A DNA stretch of 64,000 nt from Novosphingobium profundi (GTDB taxonomy: Bacteria; Pseudomonadota; Alphaproteobacteria; Sphingomonadales; Sphingomonadaceae): contig NZ_JAIVLF010000001.1 of assembly GCF_020524485.1 (NCBI RefSeq), forward strand, positions 682,001 through 746,000, given 5' to 3'. A program made the translations under genes and the position numbers. The notes under the pieces are model-generated. The model made no database searches and was not told the origin of the DNA. It saw nothing but the letters and a program-made list of their open reading frames with translations. Shown here one piece after another: positions 1 through 8,164 of this stretch (position 1 is its first letter; each line of letters starts with the position of its first letter).

Positions 1-2
1 CG

Positions 3-71
3 GTCAAGCGCGCCCGCTCGGGCAGTTCCTCGGCTTCTGCCGACACCACGACCACCCATGAGGACGCCTGA
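3..71 (+). CDS. hupS: Uptake [NiFe]-hydrogenase small subunit, C-terminal tail (partial)
   Basis: An open frame enters from the left edge and stops with TGA at 69-71, two bases before the hupL start. Only 22 codons are visible, and they encode a Ser/Thr/Ala-rich hydrophilic tail ending in HEDA. Nothing in this tail is diagnostic. The call rests on position, because small-subunit genes of membrane-bound uptake hydrogenases lie directly upstream of the large-subunit gene. In that family the C-terminus follows a membrane anchor, and a short polar tail would fit. Confidence 0.6.
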   Translation, partial: VKRARSGSSSASADTTTTHEDA

Positions 72-73
72 GC

Positions 74-1873
74 ATGGCTACGCTGGCAACCCCTAACGGC
101 TACACTCTCGACAACACCGGCAAGCGCGTCGTCGTCGATCCCGTCACCCGCATCGAGGGGCACATGCGCTGCGAGGTCAATCTCGACAGCAACAACGTGA
201 TCCGCAACGCGGTCTCTACCGGCACCATGTGGCGGGGGCTGGAAGTGATCCTCAAGGGCCGCGATCCGCGTGATGCCTGGGCCTTTACCCAGCGCATCTG
301 CGGCGTGTGCACCGGCACCCACGCGCTGACCTCGGTGCGCGCGGTGGAGAATGCGCTCGGCATCGAGATCCCGGAAAACGCGAACTCGATCCGCAACATC
401 ATGCAGCTCTCGCTGCAGGTGCACGATCACCTCGTCCACTTCTACCACCTCCACGCGCTTGACTGGGTGAATCCGGTCAATGCGCTGAAAGCCGACCCCA
501 AGGCGACGAGCGAGCTCCAGCAGATGGTCTCGCCCGCGCACCCCAACTCCTCGCCCGGCTACTTCCGCGACATCCAGACACGCCTCAAGAAGTTCGTGGA
601 GAGCGGCCAGCTTGGGCCCTTCAAGAACGGCTACTGGACCAACCCTGCCTACCTGCTGCCGCCCGAGGCGGATCTCATGGCCGTGACGCACTATCTGGAA
701 GCGCTCGACTTCCAGAAGGAGATCATGACCGTGCGCACGATCTTTGGCGGCAAGGACATCCACCCCAACTGGCTGGTGGGCGGCGTCCCGTGCGCGATCA
801 ACATCGATGGCGACATGGCCGCGGGCGCGCCGGTCAACATGACCTCGCTCAACTACGTGCGCAAGATCACCGACAAGTGCATCGACTTCGTGAAGAACGT
901 CTACGTTCCCGACGTCATCGCCATCGGCAAGTTCTACAAGACCTGGCTCTACGGCGGGGGCATCGCGAACAAGTCGCTCATGGCCTACGGGGACATTCCC
1001 GACCGCGCGAACGACTACAGCCCGGAAAACCTGATGATGCCGCACGGCGCCATCGTCGACGGCAAGCTGACCGACATCCACCCGGTTGACCTTACCGACC
1101 CGGAGCAGATCCAGGAATTCGTGCCGCACTCGTGGTACAAGTACCCGGACGAGAGCAAGGGTCTGCACCCCTGGGACGGCATCACCGAGCCGCACTACGA
1201 ACTGGGCCCCAAGGCCAAGGGCACCTCAACGCGGATCGAGGAACTGGACGAGGGCGCCAAGTACTCGTGGATCAAGGCGCCGCGCTGGCGCGGCCACGCG
1301 ATGGAAGTGGGCCCGCTCGCGCGCTACATCATCGGTTACCAGCAGGGCCGCAAGGACATCCAGGAGCAGGTCGATGGCTGCCTTTCCGCGCTGGGGCTGC
1401 CGATGGAGGCGATGTTCTCCACCCTGGGCCGCACCGCGGCGCGCGCGCTGGAGGCGCAGTGGGCGGCTGAAAAGCAGGCCTACTTCCTCGACAAGCTCAT
1501 CACCAATGTGAAGAACGGCGACACCGCGACCGCCAATACCGCCAAGTTCGATCCCAAGACCTGGCCCGAGGAGGTCAAGGGCGTGGGCTTTACCGAGGCC
1601 CCGCGCGGCGCGCTGGCGCACTGGATCCGCATCAAGGGCGGCAAGATCGAGAACTACCAGTGCGTGGTCCCCACCACCTGGAACGGCACCCCGCGCGACA
1701 ATGAAGGCAATATCGGTGCCTTCGAGGCTTCGCTGCTGGACACCAAGGTGGAGCGCGCCGAAGAGCCGGTGGAGATCCTGCGCACGCTGCACAGCTTCGA
1801 TCCCTGCCTCGCCTGCTCGACCCACGTGATGGGGCCCGACGGGCAGGAACTGGCCGAAGTCAAAGTGCGCTGA
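74..1873 (+). CDS. hupL: Uptake [NiFe]-hydrogenase large subunit
   Basis: This is the 599-aa catalytic subunit that oxidises H2 at the NiFe centre of a membrane-bound periplasmic hydrogenase. The N-terminal nickel motif RICGVC lies at 74-79 and the C-terminal motif DPCLACSTH at 576-584, so all four Ni-binding cysteines (C76, C79, C578, C581) are present. The 15 residues after H584 form the C-terminal extension that the HupD protease removes after nickel insertion. Length and motifs fit group 1 uptake enzymes. The gene follows the small-subunit tail by two bases and is followed by hupE and hupC. Confidence 0.97.
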   Translation: MATLATPNGYTLDNTGKRVVVDPVTRIEGHMRCEVNLDSNNVIRNAVSTGTMWRGLEVILKGRDPRDAWAFTQRICGVCTGTHALTSVRAVENALGIEIPENANSIRNIMQLSLQVHDHLVHFYHLHALDWVNPVNALKADPKATSELQQMVSPAHPNSSPGYFRDIQTRLKKFVESGQLGPFKNGYWTNPAYLLPPEADLMAVTHYLEALDFQKEIMTVRTIFGGKDIHPNWLVGGVPCAINIDGDMAAGAPVNMTSLNYVRKITDKCIDFVKNVYVPDVIAIGKFYKTWLYGGGIANKSLMAYGDIPDRANDYSPENLMMPHGAIVDGKLTDIHPVDLTDPEQIQEFVPHSWYKYPDESKGLHPWDGITEPHYELGPKAKGTSTRIEELDEGAKYSWIKAPRWRGHAMEVGPLARYIIGYQQGRKDIQEQVDGCLSALGLPMEAMFSTLGRTAARALEAQWAAEKQAYFLDKLITNVKNGDTATANTAKFDPKTWPEEVKGVGFTEAPRGALAHWIRIKGGKIENYQCVVPTTWNGTPRDNEGNIGAFEASLLDTKVERAEEPVEILRTLHSFDPCLACSTHVMGPDGQELAEVKVR

Positions 1874-1890
1874 GGAAAAGGAAGATTACG

Positions 1891-2475
1891 ATGTTCAAAC
1901 GCACCTCGCCTGCGCGCACCGCTGCAATGGCCGTGGCCCTGGTGGCCGGTCTGGCCGCCACCCCTGCGCTGGCGCACCCCGGGCACCTGGGCGATGGCCT
2001 GGTGGCGGGCCTGGCGCACCCCTTCCTGGGGCTCGATCACCTGCTCGCCATGCTGGCGGTGGGTCTCTGGGCGGCGACCCGCAAGGCCGCGCAGGCCTGG
2101 CAGGCCCCGGCCATGTTCCTTGCCTGCCTTGCGCTCGGCGGCGTCCTTGGTCTTGCGACCGGGGCCATCGGCGCGCTGGAGGGCGTGGTCGCGGGCTCGC
2201 TGGTCGTGCTGGCCGCGCTGCTGGTCGCCGCGCCCTTCGTCGGCAACCGCGCAGGGCTTGCCCTGATCGGTCTCTTTGCACTGGCCCATGGCCATGCCCA
2301 TGGCGGGGAGGCGAGTGGTCTTGTGCCCGCCTACTTCGCCGGGTTCCTGGCCGCATCGGCCGCGCTGCACCTCATCGGCTGGAAGGTCGGTTGCCACCTC
2401 TTCGCCTCGCCTCTCGGGCGCTGGGCGGCGGGCCTTAGCATTGGCGGTGCGGGGCTGGCCCTCGCCTTTGGCTGA
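1891..2475 (+). CDS. hupE: HupE/UreJ-family nickel permease
   Basis: This 194-aa membrane protein belongs to the HupE/UreJ family of secondary nickel transporters, which supply Ni for hydrogenase maturation. An N-terminal signal-like segment (about 1-28) ends in ALA, followed by HPGH at 29-32 and the family signature HPFLGLDHLL from 43 on. A second His-rich stretch, ALAHGHAHGG, lies further along. About six hydrophobic segments are visible. A good ribosome site (AAGGAAG) precedes the ATG. The gene lies between hupL and hupC, whereas in Rhizobium-type clusters hupE follows hupD. Confidence 0.92.
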   Translation: MFKRTSPARTAAMAVALVAGLAATPALAHPGHLGDGLVAGLAHPFLGLDHLLAMLAVGLWAATRKAAQAWQAPAMFLACLALGGVLGLATGAIGALEGVVAGSLVVLAALLVAAPFVGNRAGLALIGLFALAHGHAHGGEASGLVPAYFAGFLAASAALHLIGWKVGCHLFASPLGRWAAGLSIGGAGLALAFG

Positions 2476-2504
2476 GCGGCGATAGCCAGGAGAAAGGACG
2501 CGTC

Positions 2505-3206
2505 ATGGCGAGCACGACCTCCAAGCCCCACACCGAGGAAACGGTCTACGTCTACGAGGCGCCCGTGCGCCTGTGGCACTGGATCAATGCGCTGGCGATC
2601 CTCGTCCTGTGCCTGAGCGGCTATCTCATCGGCAAGCCGCTGCCCGCGATCGGCGGCGAGGCCTACGACCACTTCATGTTCGGCAAGATCCGCTTTGCCC
2701 ATTTCGTTGCCGGGCAGATCCTCGTCGTGGGTTTTGTCTTCCGCTTCTACTGGGCCTTCGTGGGCAACGCGCACGCGCGTGAAATCTTCCACGTGCCGCT
2801 GACCCGCCCCTCGTACTGGAAGGAAATCTGGCACGAGATCAAGTGGTACGCGATGATGGAGAAGTCGCCCAAGAAGTACACCGGGCACAACCCGCTGGCG
2901 CGCATTTCCATGCACATCCTGTTCGTGTGGGGGATCGTCTTCATGATCCTGACCGGCTTTGCGCTCTACGGCGAGGGCGAGGGGCCGGGCGTGATCCACA
3001 CCCTCTTCACCAGTTGGGTGATCCCGCTCTTCGGCCAGAGCCAGGACGTCCATACCTGGCACCACATGGGCATGTGGGTGATCGTGATCTTCGTCATCGT
3101 CCATATTTACGCCGCCGTGCGGGAAGACATCATGAGCCGCCAGTCGATCATCTCCTCGATGTTCTCGGGCTGGCGGACGTTCAAGGATGACGGGTCCTCG
3201 GACTGA
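2505..3206 (+). CDS. hupC: Hydrogenase b-type cytochrome subunit
   Basis: This 233-aa integral membrane cytochrome b (HupC/HyaC family) anchors the hydrogenase dimer and passes its electrons to the quinone pool. Family hallmarks are the N-terminal RLWHWINALAI segment, several membrane helices and conserved histidines in each half, including VHTWHHMGMW and IVHIYAAVRED near the C-terminus. These are the expected heme ligands. AGGAGAAAGG precedes the ATG. A large inverted repeat follows the stop, so the structural operon may end here. Confidence 0.95.
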   Translation: MASTTSKPHTEETVYVYEAPVRLWHWINALAILVLCLSGYLIGKPLPAIGGEAYDHFMFGKIRFAHFVAGQILVVGFVFRFYWAFVGNAHAREIFHVPLTRPSYWKEIWHEIKWYAMMEKSPKKYTGHNPLARISMHILFVWGIVFMILTGFALYGEGEGPGVIHTLFTSWVIPLFGQSQDVHTWHHMGMWVIVIFVIVHIYAAVREDIMSRQSIISSMFSGWRTFKDDGSSD

Positions 3207-3227
3207 GGTCCGCCCGTCCTCCCCCTC

Positions 3228-3281
3228 GAAGCGCCGGCGGCCGAATTTCCGCCCATCTCTCTCCCAGGCAGCCGGCGCTTC
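3228..3281 (+). terminator. Inverted repeat downstream of hupC, possible terminator
   Basis: GAAGCGCCGGC at 3228-3238 is repeated as its exact reverse complement at 3271-3281, an 11-bp stem with a 32-nt loop, followed by a pyrimidine-rich CCTTTCTG. It starts about 20 bases after the hupC stop. The long loop and absence of a clean T-run make efficient intrinsic termination uncertain; RNA stabilisation is an alternative. Confidence 0.45.
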
Positions 3282-3312
3282 CCTTTCTGTGTGTAAGGAT
3301 ACTTTTCTAAGG

Positions 3313-3335
3313 AAACTTTCCAATATGGAAAGTTT
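3313..3335. promoter_or_regulatory. Perfect palindrome, candidate activator (HupR) site
   Basis: AAACTTTCC and GGAAAGTTT form a perfect 9-bp inverted repeat with a 5-nt AATAT spacer. The half-site ACTTTCCAAT recurs at 3441-3450. The palindrome centre lies about 85 bp before the -24 element of the sigma54 promoter, a usual distance for an enhancer bound by a protein of the HupR/HoxA type. Binding by HupR is inference; the element does not match a TTG-N5-CAA pattern. Confidence 0.45.
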
Positions 3336-3407
3336 ATATCCATAGGGCGTGCGCGCAAGGCGTACGCCGTCGCGAGTGACTGCGCCTTCGCAGGGAGGCC
3401 GCCCACT

Positions 3408-3423
3408 TGGCACGGCCTTTGCT
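3408..3423 (+). promoter_or_regulatory. Sigma54 (-24/-12) promoter upstream of hupD
   Basis: TGGCACGGCCTTTGCT matches the RpoN consensus closely. The invariant GG is at 3409-3410 and the invariant GC at 3421-3422, separated by exactly 10 bases. Initiation would be expected near 3433-3435, about 70 bases before the hupD start. The promoter would serve hupD and the tightly packed genes behind it, and the locus encodes its own sigma54 activator, HupR. Confidence 0.85.
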
Positions 3424-3504
3424 GTGCACATTGGCAAGACACTTTCCAATCGGGTCGGGGTGAAGCCGGAGCACGCGGCTAGCCCCACGGAGAAACGGCA
3501 AGAC

Positions 3505-4233
3505 ATGGCATCCCTCCCTGACAGCACACCTTCCGTTCTGGTGCTGGGCATCGGCAATCTCCTGTGGGCCGACGAAGGCTTCGGTGTGCGTGCGGTCGAG
3601 CACATGCACCGCCATTGGGCCTTCCCGGACAACGTGCGCCTGATCGACGGCGGCACCCAGGGGGTCTACCTTGTCCAGAACATCCGCGAGGCCGACATTC
3701 TCGTCGTCTTCGACGCCGTCGACTACGGCCTCGAACCGGGCACGATGAAGCGTGTGGAGGGCGAGGAAGTCCCCCGCTTCCTTGGCGCCAAGAAGGTCTC
3801 TCTGCACCAGACCGGCTTCCAGGAAGTGCTGATGATGGCCGAGATGCTCGGCGATCCGCCCGCGCACCAGCTCCTCATCGGCGTGCAGCCGGTCGAACTG
3901 GAGGACTACGGCGGCTCACTGCGTTCGCAGGTCAAGGACAAGATCGAGCCTGCCATCGCGATGGCGCTCGACTACCTCGCAGGCTTTGGCATCGTGGGCG
4001 AGCGCCGCACCGTTCCCCTCGGCGATGCCGAAAGCATCGGCAGTCTCGAGATGGTGCTCGAACGCTACGAGGGTGAGCGCCCCGACGCCGAGATCGCGCC
4101 GCGTCACGGGGACGACCGCGTGCTGGGCGCAGGCTTCGTGCCCCCCGCCGACTTTGACGCCGAGATGGCCGAACTGGTCAGCCGCATGCCGCTGGATGCG
4201 GCTGGGGCTACGGACCACGAGGGCGCGCGCTGA
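3505..4233 (+). CDS. hupD: Hydrogenase maturation endopeptidase
   Basis: HupD/HyaD-family protease, 242 aa, which cuts the C-terminal extension from the nickel-loaded large subunit. It has the N-terminal LVLGIGNLLWADEGFG motif (E24), the VVFDAVDYG segment (D70/D73) and H101 in LHQTGFQE, the nickel-sensing residues of the family. The ATG at 3505 is chosen because GGAG lies 12 bases upstream and the motif then starts at the usual distance. An open frame extends upstream to 3349, but that would cross the sigma54 promoter. The C-terminal 50 or so residues run past the usual core. The stop overlaps hupF by one base. Confidence 0.93.
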   Translation: MASLPDSTPSVLVLGIGNLLWADEGFGVRAVEHMHRHWAFPDNVRLIDGGTQGVYLVQNIREADILVVFDAVDYGLEPGTMKRVEGEEVPRFLGAKKVSLHQTGFQEVLMMAEMLGDPPAHQLLIGVQPVELEDYGGSLRSQVKDKIEPAIAMALDYLAGFGIVGERRTVPLGDAESIGSLEMVLERYEGERPDAEIAPRHGDDRVLGAGFVPPADFDAEMAELVSRMPLDAAGATDHEGAR

Positions 4234-4547
4234 TGTGCCTGGGTATCCCCATGAAGGTGGTCGAGGTCGCCGGGCCCGGCCGCGCGCTGTGCGCCAACGG
4301 CGATGTCTGGGTCGAGATCGACACGTTGCTGGTGGGCGATGTTGCCTCCGGCGAATGGCTGATGACCTTCCTTGGCGCCGCACGTGAGAAGATGGACGAG
4401 GTGAGTGCGCTGCGCAGCCGCGATGCCCTGACCGCGCTCGAAGCCATCATGAACGGCGGCGAGGTCGATATCGAGGCCGCCTTTGCCGACCTCATCGACC
4501 GTGAACCCCAATTGCCCGAACACCTGCGCAGCGGAGCCCCCAACTGA
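4233..4547 (+). CDS. hupF: HypC-family hydrogenase chaperone HupF
   Basis: This 104-aa small maturation chaperone of the HypC/HupF family starts with MCLGIP, in which Cys2 is the residue that contacts the large subunit and iron intermediate. It is longer at the C-terminus than HypC (104 against 84 aa), as HupF usually is. Family work indicates that HupF helps protect HupL during maturation in oxygen. The start overlaps the hupD stop (TGATG) and the stop overlaps hupG in the same way. A separate hypC lies at 9121. Confidence 0.92.
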   Translation: MCLGIPMKVVEVAGPGRALCANGDVWVEIDTLLVGDVASGEWLMTFLGAAREKMDEVSALRSRDALTALEAIMNGGEVDIEAAFADLIDREPQLPEHLRSGAPN

Positions 4548-4981
4548 TGACCCCCGTACTCGATTTCTCGCCGCTGCTGGAGGGCATCTGCCAGCGCCAT
4601 GGTTACCCGATCGTGGGCGAGGCCGATCTCGACGCCGCACTCGAGGGGGCTGCGCTGGCCCTGCTGTTCTTCTGCGGAGACCACCGCCGTCTGGCCGAGA
4701 GCAACGATGTGGCCGTGGTCCTGCCCGAACTCGACAAGGCGTTGGCAGGCCATGCGCGCGTGCTGGTCTGCGCGCGCGAGGACGAGCGCGCCCTTCAGCG
4801 CCGCTTCCGCTTTACCGCCTTTCCCACGCTCGTCTTCCTGCGCGAGGGGCGCTATCTCGGCGCCATCGAGGGGATCCGCGATTGGTCCGACTATCTGGTC
4901 GAGATCCCCGAGATCCTGGGACGCGAGCCGAGCGATCCGCCTGCCTACAAATTGCCCGCCGGTTGCGGCGAGAGCCGCTGA
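4547..4981 (+). CDS. hupG: HupG/HyaE-family small-subunit chaperone
   Basis: This 144-aa protein has a thioredoxin-like fold. HupG/HyaE proteins are thought to proofread or hold the Tat-exported small subunit before assembly. The FTAFPTLVFLREGRYLGAIEGIRDW segment is typical of thioredoxin folds. No CxxC redox motif is present at the active-site position (LLFFCGDHRR), as expected for this non-redox family. Start and stop fit tightly between hupF and hupH. Confidence 0.9.
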   Translation: MTPVLDFSPLLEGICQRHGYPIVGEADLDAALEGAALALLFFCGDHRRLAESNDVAVVLPELDKALAGHARVLVCAREDERALQRRFRFTAFPTLVFLREGRYLGAIEGIRDWSDYLVEIPEILGREPSDPPAYKLPAGCGESR

Positions 4982-4995
4982 GGAGCCCCCATCCC

Positions 4996-5871
4996 ATGAC
5001 GTCCTTCCCCTCTGTGCCTGGTATGGGCGCACTCGTTGGCCCGGGCAGCCAGCCCGAGAGCTTCGACGGCTCCAAGCTTGACTACATGATCATGCCCAGC
5101 GGCATGAGCACCTTCTCTGCCGCCCACGTGCCCGAGGCGGACGATGCGGCGGGGCACGCCCCCGCGCTGGCCGCTCTGGGCGCGATGCTGGACGCGCTGC
5201 GCCACGCCGAGGCGACGGGCGAGGGCGGCCGGATCGACCTCATGGGCCTCGCGCCGGACGACCTTACCTTCGTTGATCAACTGCTGGGCGAGGGTGAGGT
5301 CTCCATTGTCGCAGGCGGCGATGCGCAGGCGCAGGAATCGGTCCTGGCCGGGCTGTGGCGCGTGCGCGTCGCCGGCGCCGATGGCCGCCGCAGCGCGGAC
5401 TACGCCGAGATCGGCGCCTTCCCGCAGGACCTCCTGGCACAGGCGTTCGCGGGCGCGCAGTCCCATGTGGACCTGCCTGAAAGCGCTGGCCCCAACATCT
5501 TCAACGCGCCTGCGCTCGTCAGCGAGATCAACGAGCACGTGCCCCATGCGCGCGAAGCGGGCCGGGGGCCGCACATCATCAACCTCTCGCTCCTGCCGCA
5601 CACCGAGGAGGACCTGGCTTTCCTCGAGAGCGTGCTGGGGCCGGGCGAGCTGATCGTCCTGTCGCGCGGCTATGGTAACTGCCGCATCCGCGCGAGCGGC
5701 ACGCGCGACACCTGGTGGGTACGCTACTACAATTCGCAGGACACCCTGATCCTCAACTCGATCGAGATCAGCCCGATCCCCGAGGTCGCGCTGGCCGCGC
5801 CCGAGGACATTACGGATTCGGTCGAGCGCCTGTCCGAGATCCTCGACATCTACGCCCCGGCGGACGCCTGA
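4996..5871 (+). CDS. hupH: HupH/HyaF-family hydrogenase assembly protein
   Basis: This 291-aa protein of the HupH/HyaF family is needed to make active uptake hydrogenase, probably at small-subunit FeS maturation or subunit assembly. It is recognised by the C-terminal region with RGYGNCRIRASGTRDTWWVRYYNSQDTLILNSIEI and by its position. The ATG at 4996 is chosen because GAGGAG lies just upstream, overlapping the hupG stop. The open frame continues further upstream only because of base composition. Confidence 0.88.
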   Translation: MTSFPSVPGMGALVGPGSQPESFDGSKLDYMIMPSGMSTFSAAHVPEADDAAGHAPALAALGAMLDALRHAEATGEGGRIDLMGLAPDDLTFVDQLLGEGEVSIVAGGDAQAQESVLAGLWRVRVAGADGRRSADYAEIGAFPQDLLAQAFAGAQSHVDLPESAGPNIFNAPALVSEINEHVPHAREAGRGPHIINLSLLPHTEEDLAFLESVLGPGELIVLSRGYGNCRIRASGTRDTWWVRYYNSQDTLILNSIEISPIPEVALAAPEDITDSVERLSEILDIYAPADA

Positions 5872-5873
5872 GC

Positions 5874-6116
5874 ATGTCCGCGTCCCCGACACCCTCCACG
5901 GACCATTTCTTCGCCGGCAGCTATGGCGGCGATGCCTCCAAGCTGTCCGACGACACGCGGCTGGAATGCAAGATCTGCTGGCACATCTACGAGCCTTCGC
6001 AAGGCTGCGCGTACTGGCAGATCCCGGCGGGCACGCCGTTCGCGGCGCTGCCCGATCACTGGACCTGCCCGGAGTGCGATGGCGCCAAGGGCGACTTCAT
6101 GGTCATTCCGGACTGA
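5874..6116 (+). CDS. hupI: Rubredoxin HupI
   Basis: This 80-aa rubredoxin has two CxxC knuckles, CKIC at 32-35 and CPEC at 65-68, that bind one iron. HupI-type rubredoxins occur in uptake-hydrogenase clusters of aerobic bacteria and are thought to support redox protection or FeS assembly under oxygen. The start lies two bases after the hupH stop, and the hydrophilic N-terminal extension of about 25 residues is usual for HupI. Confidence 0.93.
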   Translation: MSASPTPSTDHFFAGSYGGDASKLSDDTRLECKICWHIYEPSQGCAYWQIPAGTPFAALPDHWTCPECDGAKGDFMVIPD

Positions 6117-6120
6117 CCTC

Positions 6121-6804
6121 ATGGAGACCTCGACCGAACTTTGCATGACTGACCTCTCGCTGTCCGATCTCTCTGCTCGGATCGAAGGGCTTTACGAGAC
6201 CATCGCGCGCACGCGCATGGCGGACATCGGCATACTCAATCCCCGTCTCGGTGTTTCGATGCGCGGCTTGCGGCGCTATGGGGAGAACCATGTCGGTATT
6301 CTGGTCACGCCCTGGTTCATGAATCTCCTGTTCCTTCCCGTGAACGCGCCCGGTTCGACGGACGGCGGGCCCCCGCCGCGCATCGGCAGTCCGAGCACCT
6401 TCGCGCTGCCTTCGGGGACTTATGAGGGTATCGCGGGGCACGAGCTTGGCCTGGGCTGGCATTGGAGTTGTTCTCTGTTCTCGCCGATGTTCGAGTTCGC
6501 CGACATGGAGGGCGCGGTGGAGACTGCGGACGTCTCGCTCGATCTGCTCTTCGACGCCCCCGAAGGCGCGCGTGGGAATGACGCGGGGCAAACCGGAACC
6601 TCGGAGGAATTTCGCACGGCAATGGTGCGTCCCGACAGCCATGGCACACTGGACGCGCGGCTTGCGGCAATCGAGGCACGCGAGGCCGAAGCTGCGGCCG
6701 AGGCGCGCATCGCGGAGAGCCCTGAGCTGGAAACCGAGGTGCCCCGCAATCTCGACCGCCGCGCCCTGTTCGGTCTGCGGCGCAGCGAGGGGCAGCACGG
6801 CTGA
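6121..6804 (+). CDS. hupJ: HupJ/HybE-family hydrogenase assembly chaperone
   Basis: This 227-aa protein belongs to the HybE/HupJ chaperone family ([NiFe]-hydrogenase assembly). The signature is visible in GENHVGILVTPWFMNLLFLP and in the following ALPSGTYEG and GLGWHWSCSLFSPMFEFAD blocks. The C-terminal third is rich in Ala/Glu and less conserved. Neither possible start (ATG at 6121 or 6145) has a strong ribosome site. I chose 6121 because it lies four bases after hupI and suits translational coupling. The stop overlaps hupK by one base. Confidence 0.85.
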   Translation: METSTELCMTDLSLSDLSARIEGLYETIARTRMADIGILNPRLGVSMRGLRRYGENHVGILVTPWFMNLLFLPVNAPGSTDGGPPPRIGSPSTFALPSGTYEGIAGHELGLGWHWSCSLFSPMFEFADMEGAVETADVSLDLLFDAPEGARGNDAGQTGTSEEFRTAMVRPDSHGTLDARLAAIEAREAEAAAEARIAESPELETEVPRNLDRRALFGLRRSEGQHG

Positions 6805-7823
6805 TGGTGCAGGGGCCCTTCCTTCGTATCGACGTGCCCTTGCCCGGCCCGGGTGAGGAGGAGCCGATCTTCATCGATTTTGCGGGCACCGGCCCGGTGG
6901 CGCGGCTGGTGACGGGCGCGCGTGCGGACGCGATGCCCGCGATGATCGGGCGGCTTTTTGCGATCTGCGTGAAGGCCCAGCAACTGGCATCCCGTGTGGC
7001 GCTGGCAGCTGCGCAGAACCTTGAAATTGATGCACAGGAGCTGGAGACGGCCCGCCATGGCGTCAGTCTGGAGGTGGTGCGCGAGACCGGGCTTCATATC
7101 CTCCTGGGCTGGCCCGCGCTGCTGGGCGAGAGCCCGCACAATGCGTCGGCCGCCGCGCTGCTGGCGGCCACGCAGGGCGCCGGGGATGCCGGGGCGCTTG
7201 ACGAGGTGCTGACACAGGCGATCTTCGGATGCTCCCCCGGGCATTGGCTTGCGGAGCAGACAGGAGGCGGTGCCACGCTGCGCTGGGCTTTCGCGGGCGC
7301 AACGCCCGCCGCGCGGCTGCTGGCGCGCGCCATCGATGCGAGCGCGGTGCCGATCCATCCCGCCCCGCCGCCGGGAAGCCCGGTCGATCGCTGCGCCCGG
7401 CAGATGTTCGTTGCGCAACTCGATCCCGGAAGCCTTGCCTCCCATCACGCCGCGCGCCTGTTCGAGCTTGCCCGGCTTGCTGCCCCCCACATTGCAGGTA
7501 GGCCCCACGCTGCATTCCTTGCCGCGCGCTCCGACGCGCCCGGCCATGGCCGCGCGGAAATCGCCTGCGCGCGCGGAACCCTTGTTCACGAGGTCGAGGT
7601 GGCCGAGGGACGCATCGCGCGGTGCGAGATGCGCTCGCCGACCGATGTCGCCTTCGCGCCCTATGGGCCGGGACGCATGTGGTTGCAAACCGTGGCCGAT
7701 GGCACGCTTGCCTGGCCATCCGAAGAGCGCGAGGCGGTCATGCGCGAGGTTCTGGCCGCGATCGATCCCTGCATGGAGTACCGCCTCACTTTCGCCTCTC
7801 CGGCCGCGGAAGGAGTGGTCTGA
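6804..7823 (+). CDS. hupK: HupK, degenerate large-subunit-like maturation protein
   Basis: This 339-aa protein resembles a hydrogenase large subunit that has lost its metal site. Where HupL has RICGVC, this has FAICVKAQ, and where HupL has DPCLAC it has DPCMEYRLTF. One cysteine of each pair therefore remains. HupK is needed for uptake hydrogenase activity in rhizobia and Rhodobacter, where it is viewed as a scaffold for cofactor assembly. It is coupled to hupJ upstream and hypA downstream by one-base overlaps. Confidence 0.88.
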   Translation: MVQGPFLRIDVPLPGPGEEEPIFIDFAGTGPVARLVTGARADAMPAMIGRLFAICVKAQQLASRVALAAAQNLEIDAQELETARHGVSLEVVRETGLHILLGWPALLGESPHNASAAALLAATQGAGDAGALDEVLTQAIFGCSPGHWLAEQTGGGATLRWAFAGATPAARLLARAIDASAVPIHPAPPPGSPVDRCARQMFVAQLDPGSLASHHAARLFELARLAAPHIAGRPHAAFLAARSDAPGHGRAEIACARGTLVHEVEVAEGRIARCEMRSPTDVAFAPYGPGRMWLQTVADGTLAWPSEEREAVMREVLAAIDPCMEYRLTFASPAAEGVV

Positions 7824-8164
7824 TGCACGAGATGGCGCTGTGCGAATCCATCCGCCAGATCATCGAGGAGCAGGCCGGGGCCCAGGGCTTCACCCGCGTT
7901 GAACGAGTCGCGCTTGATGTCGGGGCCTTTTCCGGCGTCGAGGTTGAGGCGCTGCGCTTTGGCTTCGATGTCGTCATGCGCGGGTCCCTCGCCGAGACGG
8001 CACGGCTCGAGATTCACCAATCCAAGGGGCAGGGCTGGTGCCTGCCCTGCGCGCGCGAAGTCGAGATCGCGCAGCGCTATGATGCCTGTCCGCACTGCGG
8101 CAGCTACCAGATGCAGGTGACGGGCGGCGAGAACCTGAGCATTCGTGAACTGGAGGTCTTCTGA
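7823..8164 (+). CDS. hypA: Hydrogenase nickel incorporation protein HypA
   Basis: This 113-aa nickel metallochaperone works with HypB to insert Ni into the large subunit. It starts MHE, where His2 is the key nickel ligand. It has the zinc-binding pair CLPC (73-76) and CPHC (89-92). The start is fixed by the conserved MHE and by overlap with the hupK stop. The stop overlaps hypB. Confidence 0.97.
   Translation: MHEMALCESIRQIIEEQAGAQGFTRVERVALDVGAFSGVEVEALRFGFDVVMRGSLAETARLEIHQSKGQGWCLPCAREVEIAQRYDACPHCGSYQMQVTGGENLSIRELEVF

Noticed and set aside
3349-3504. N-terminal extension of hupD by 52 codons
   Set aside because: It would place the coding start upstream of the sigma54 promoter, and the extra sequence has no family similarity; the ATG at 3505 has its own ribosome site.
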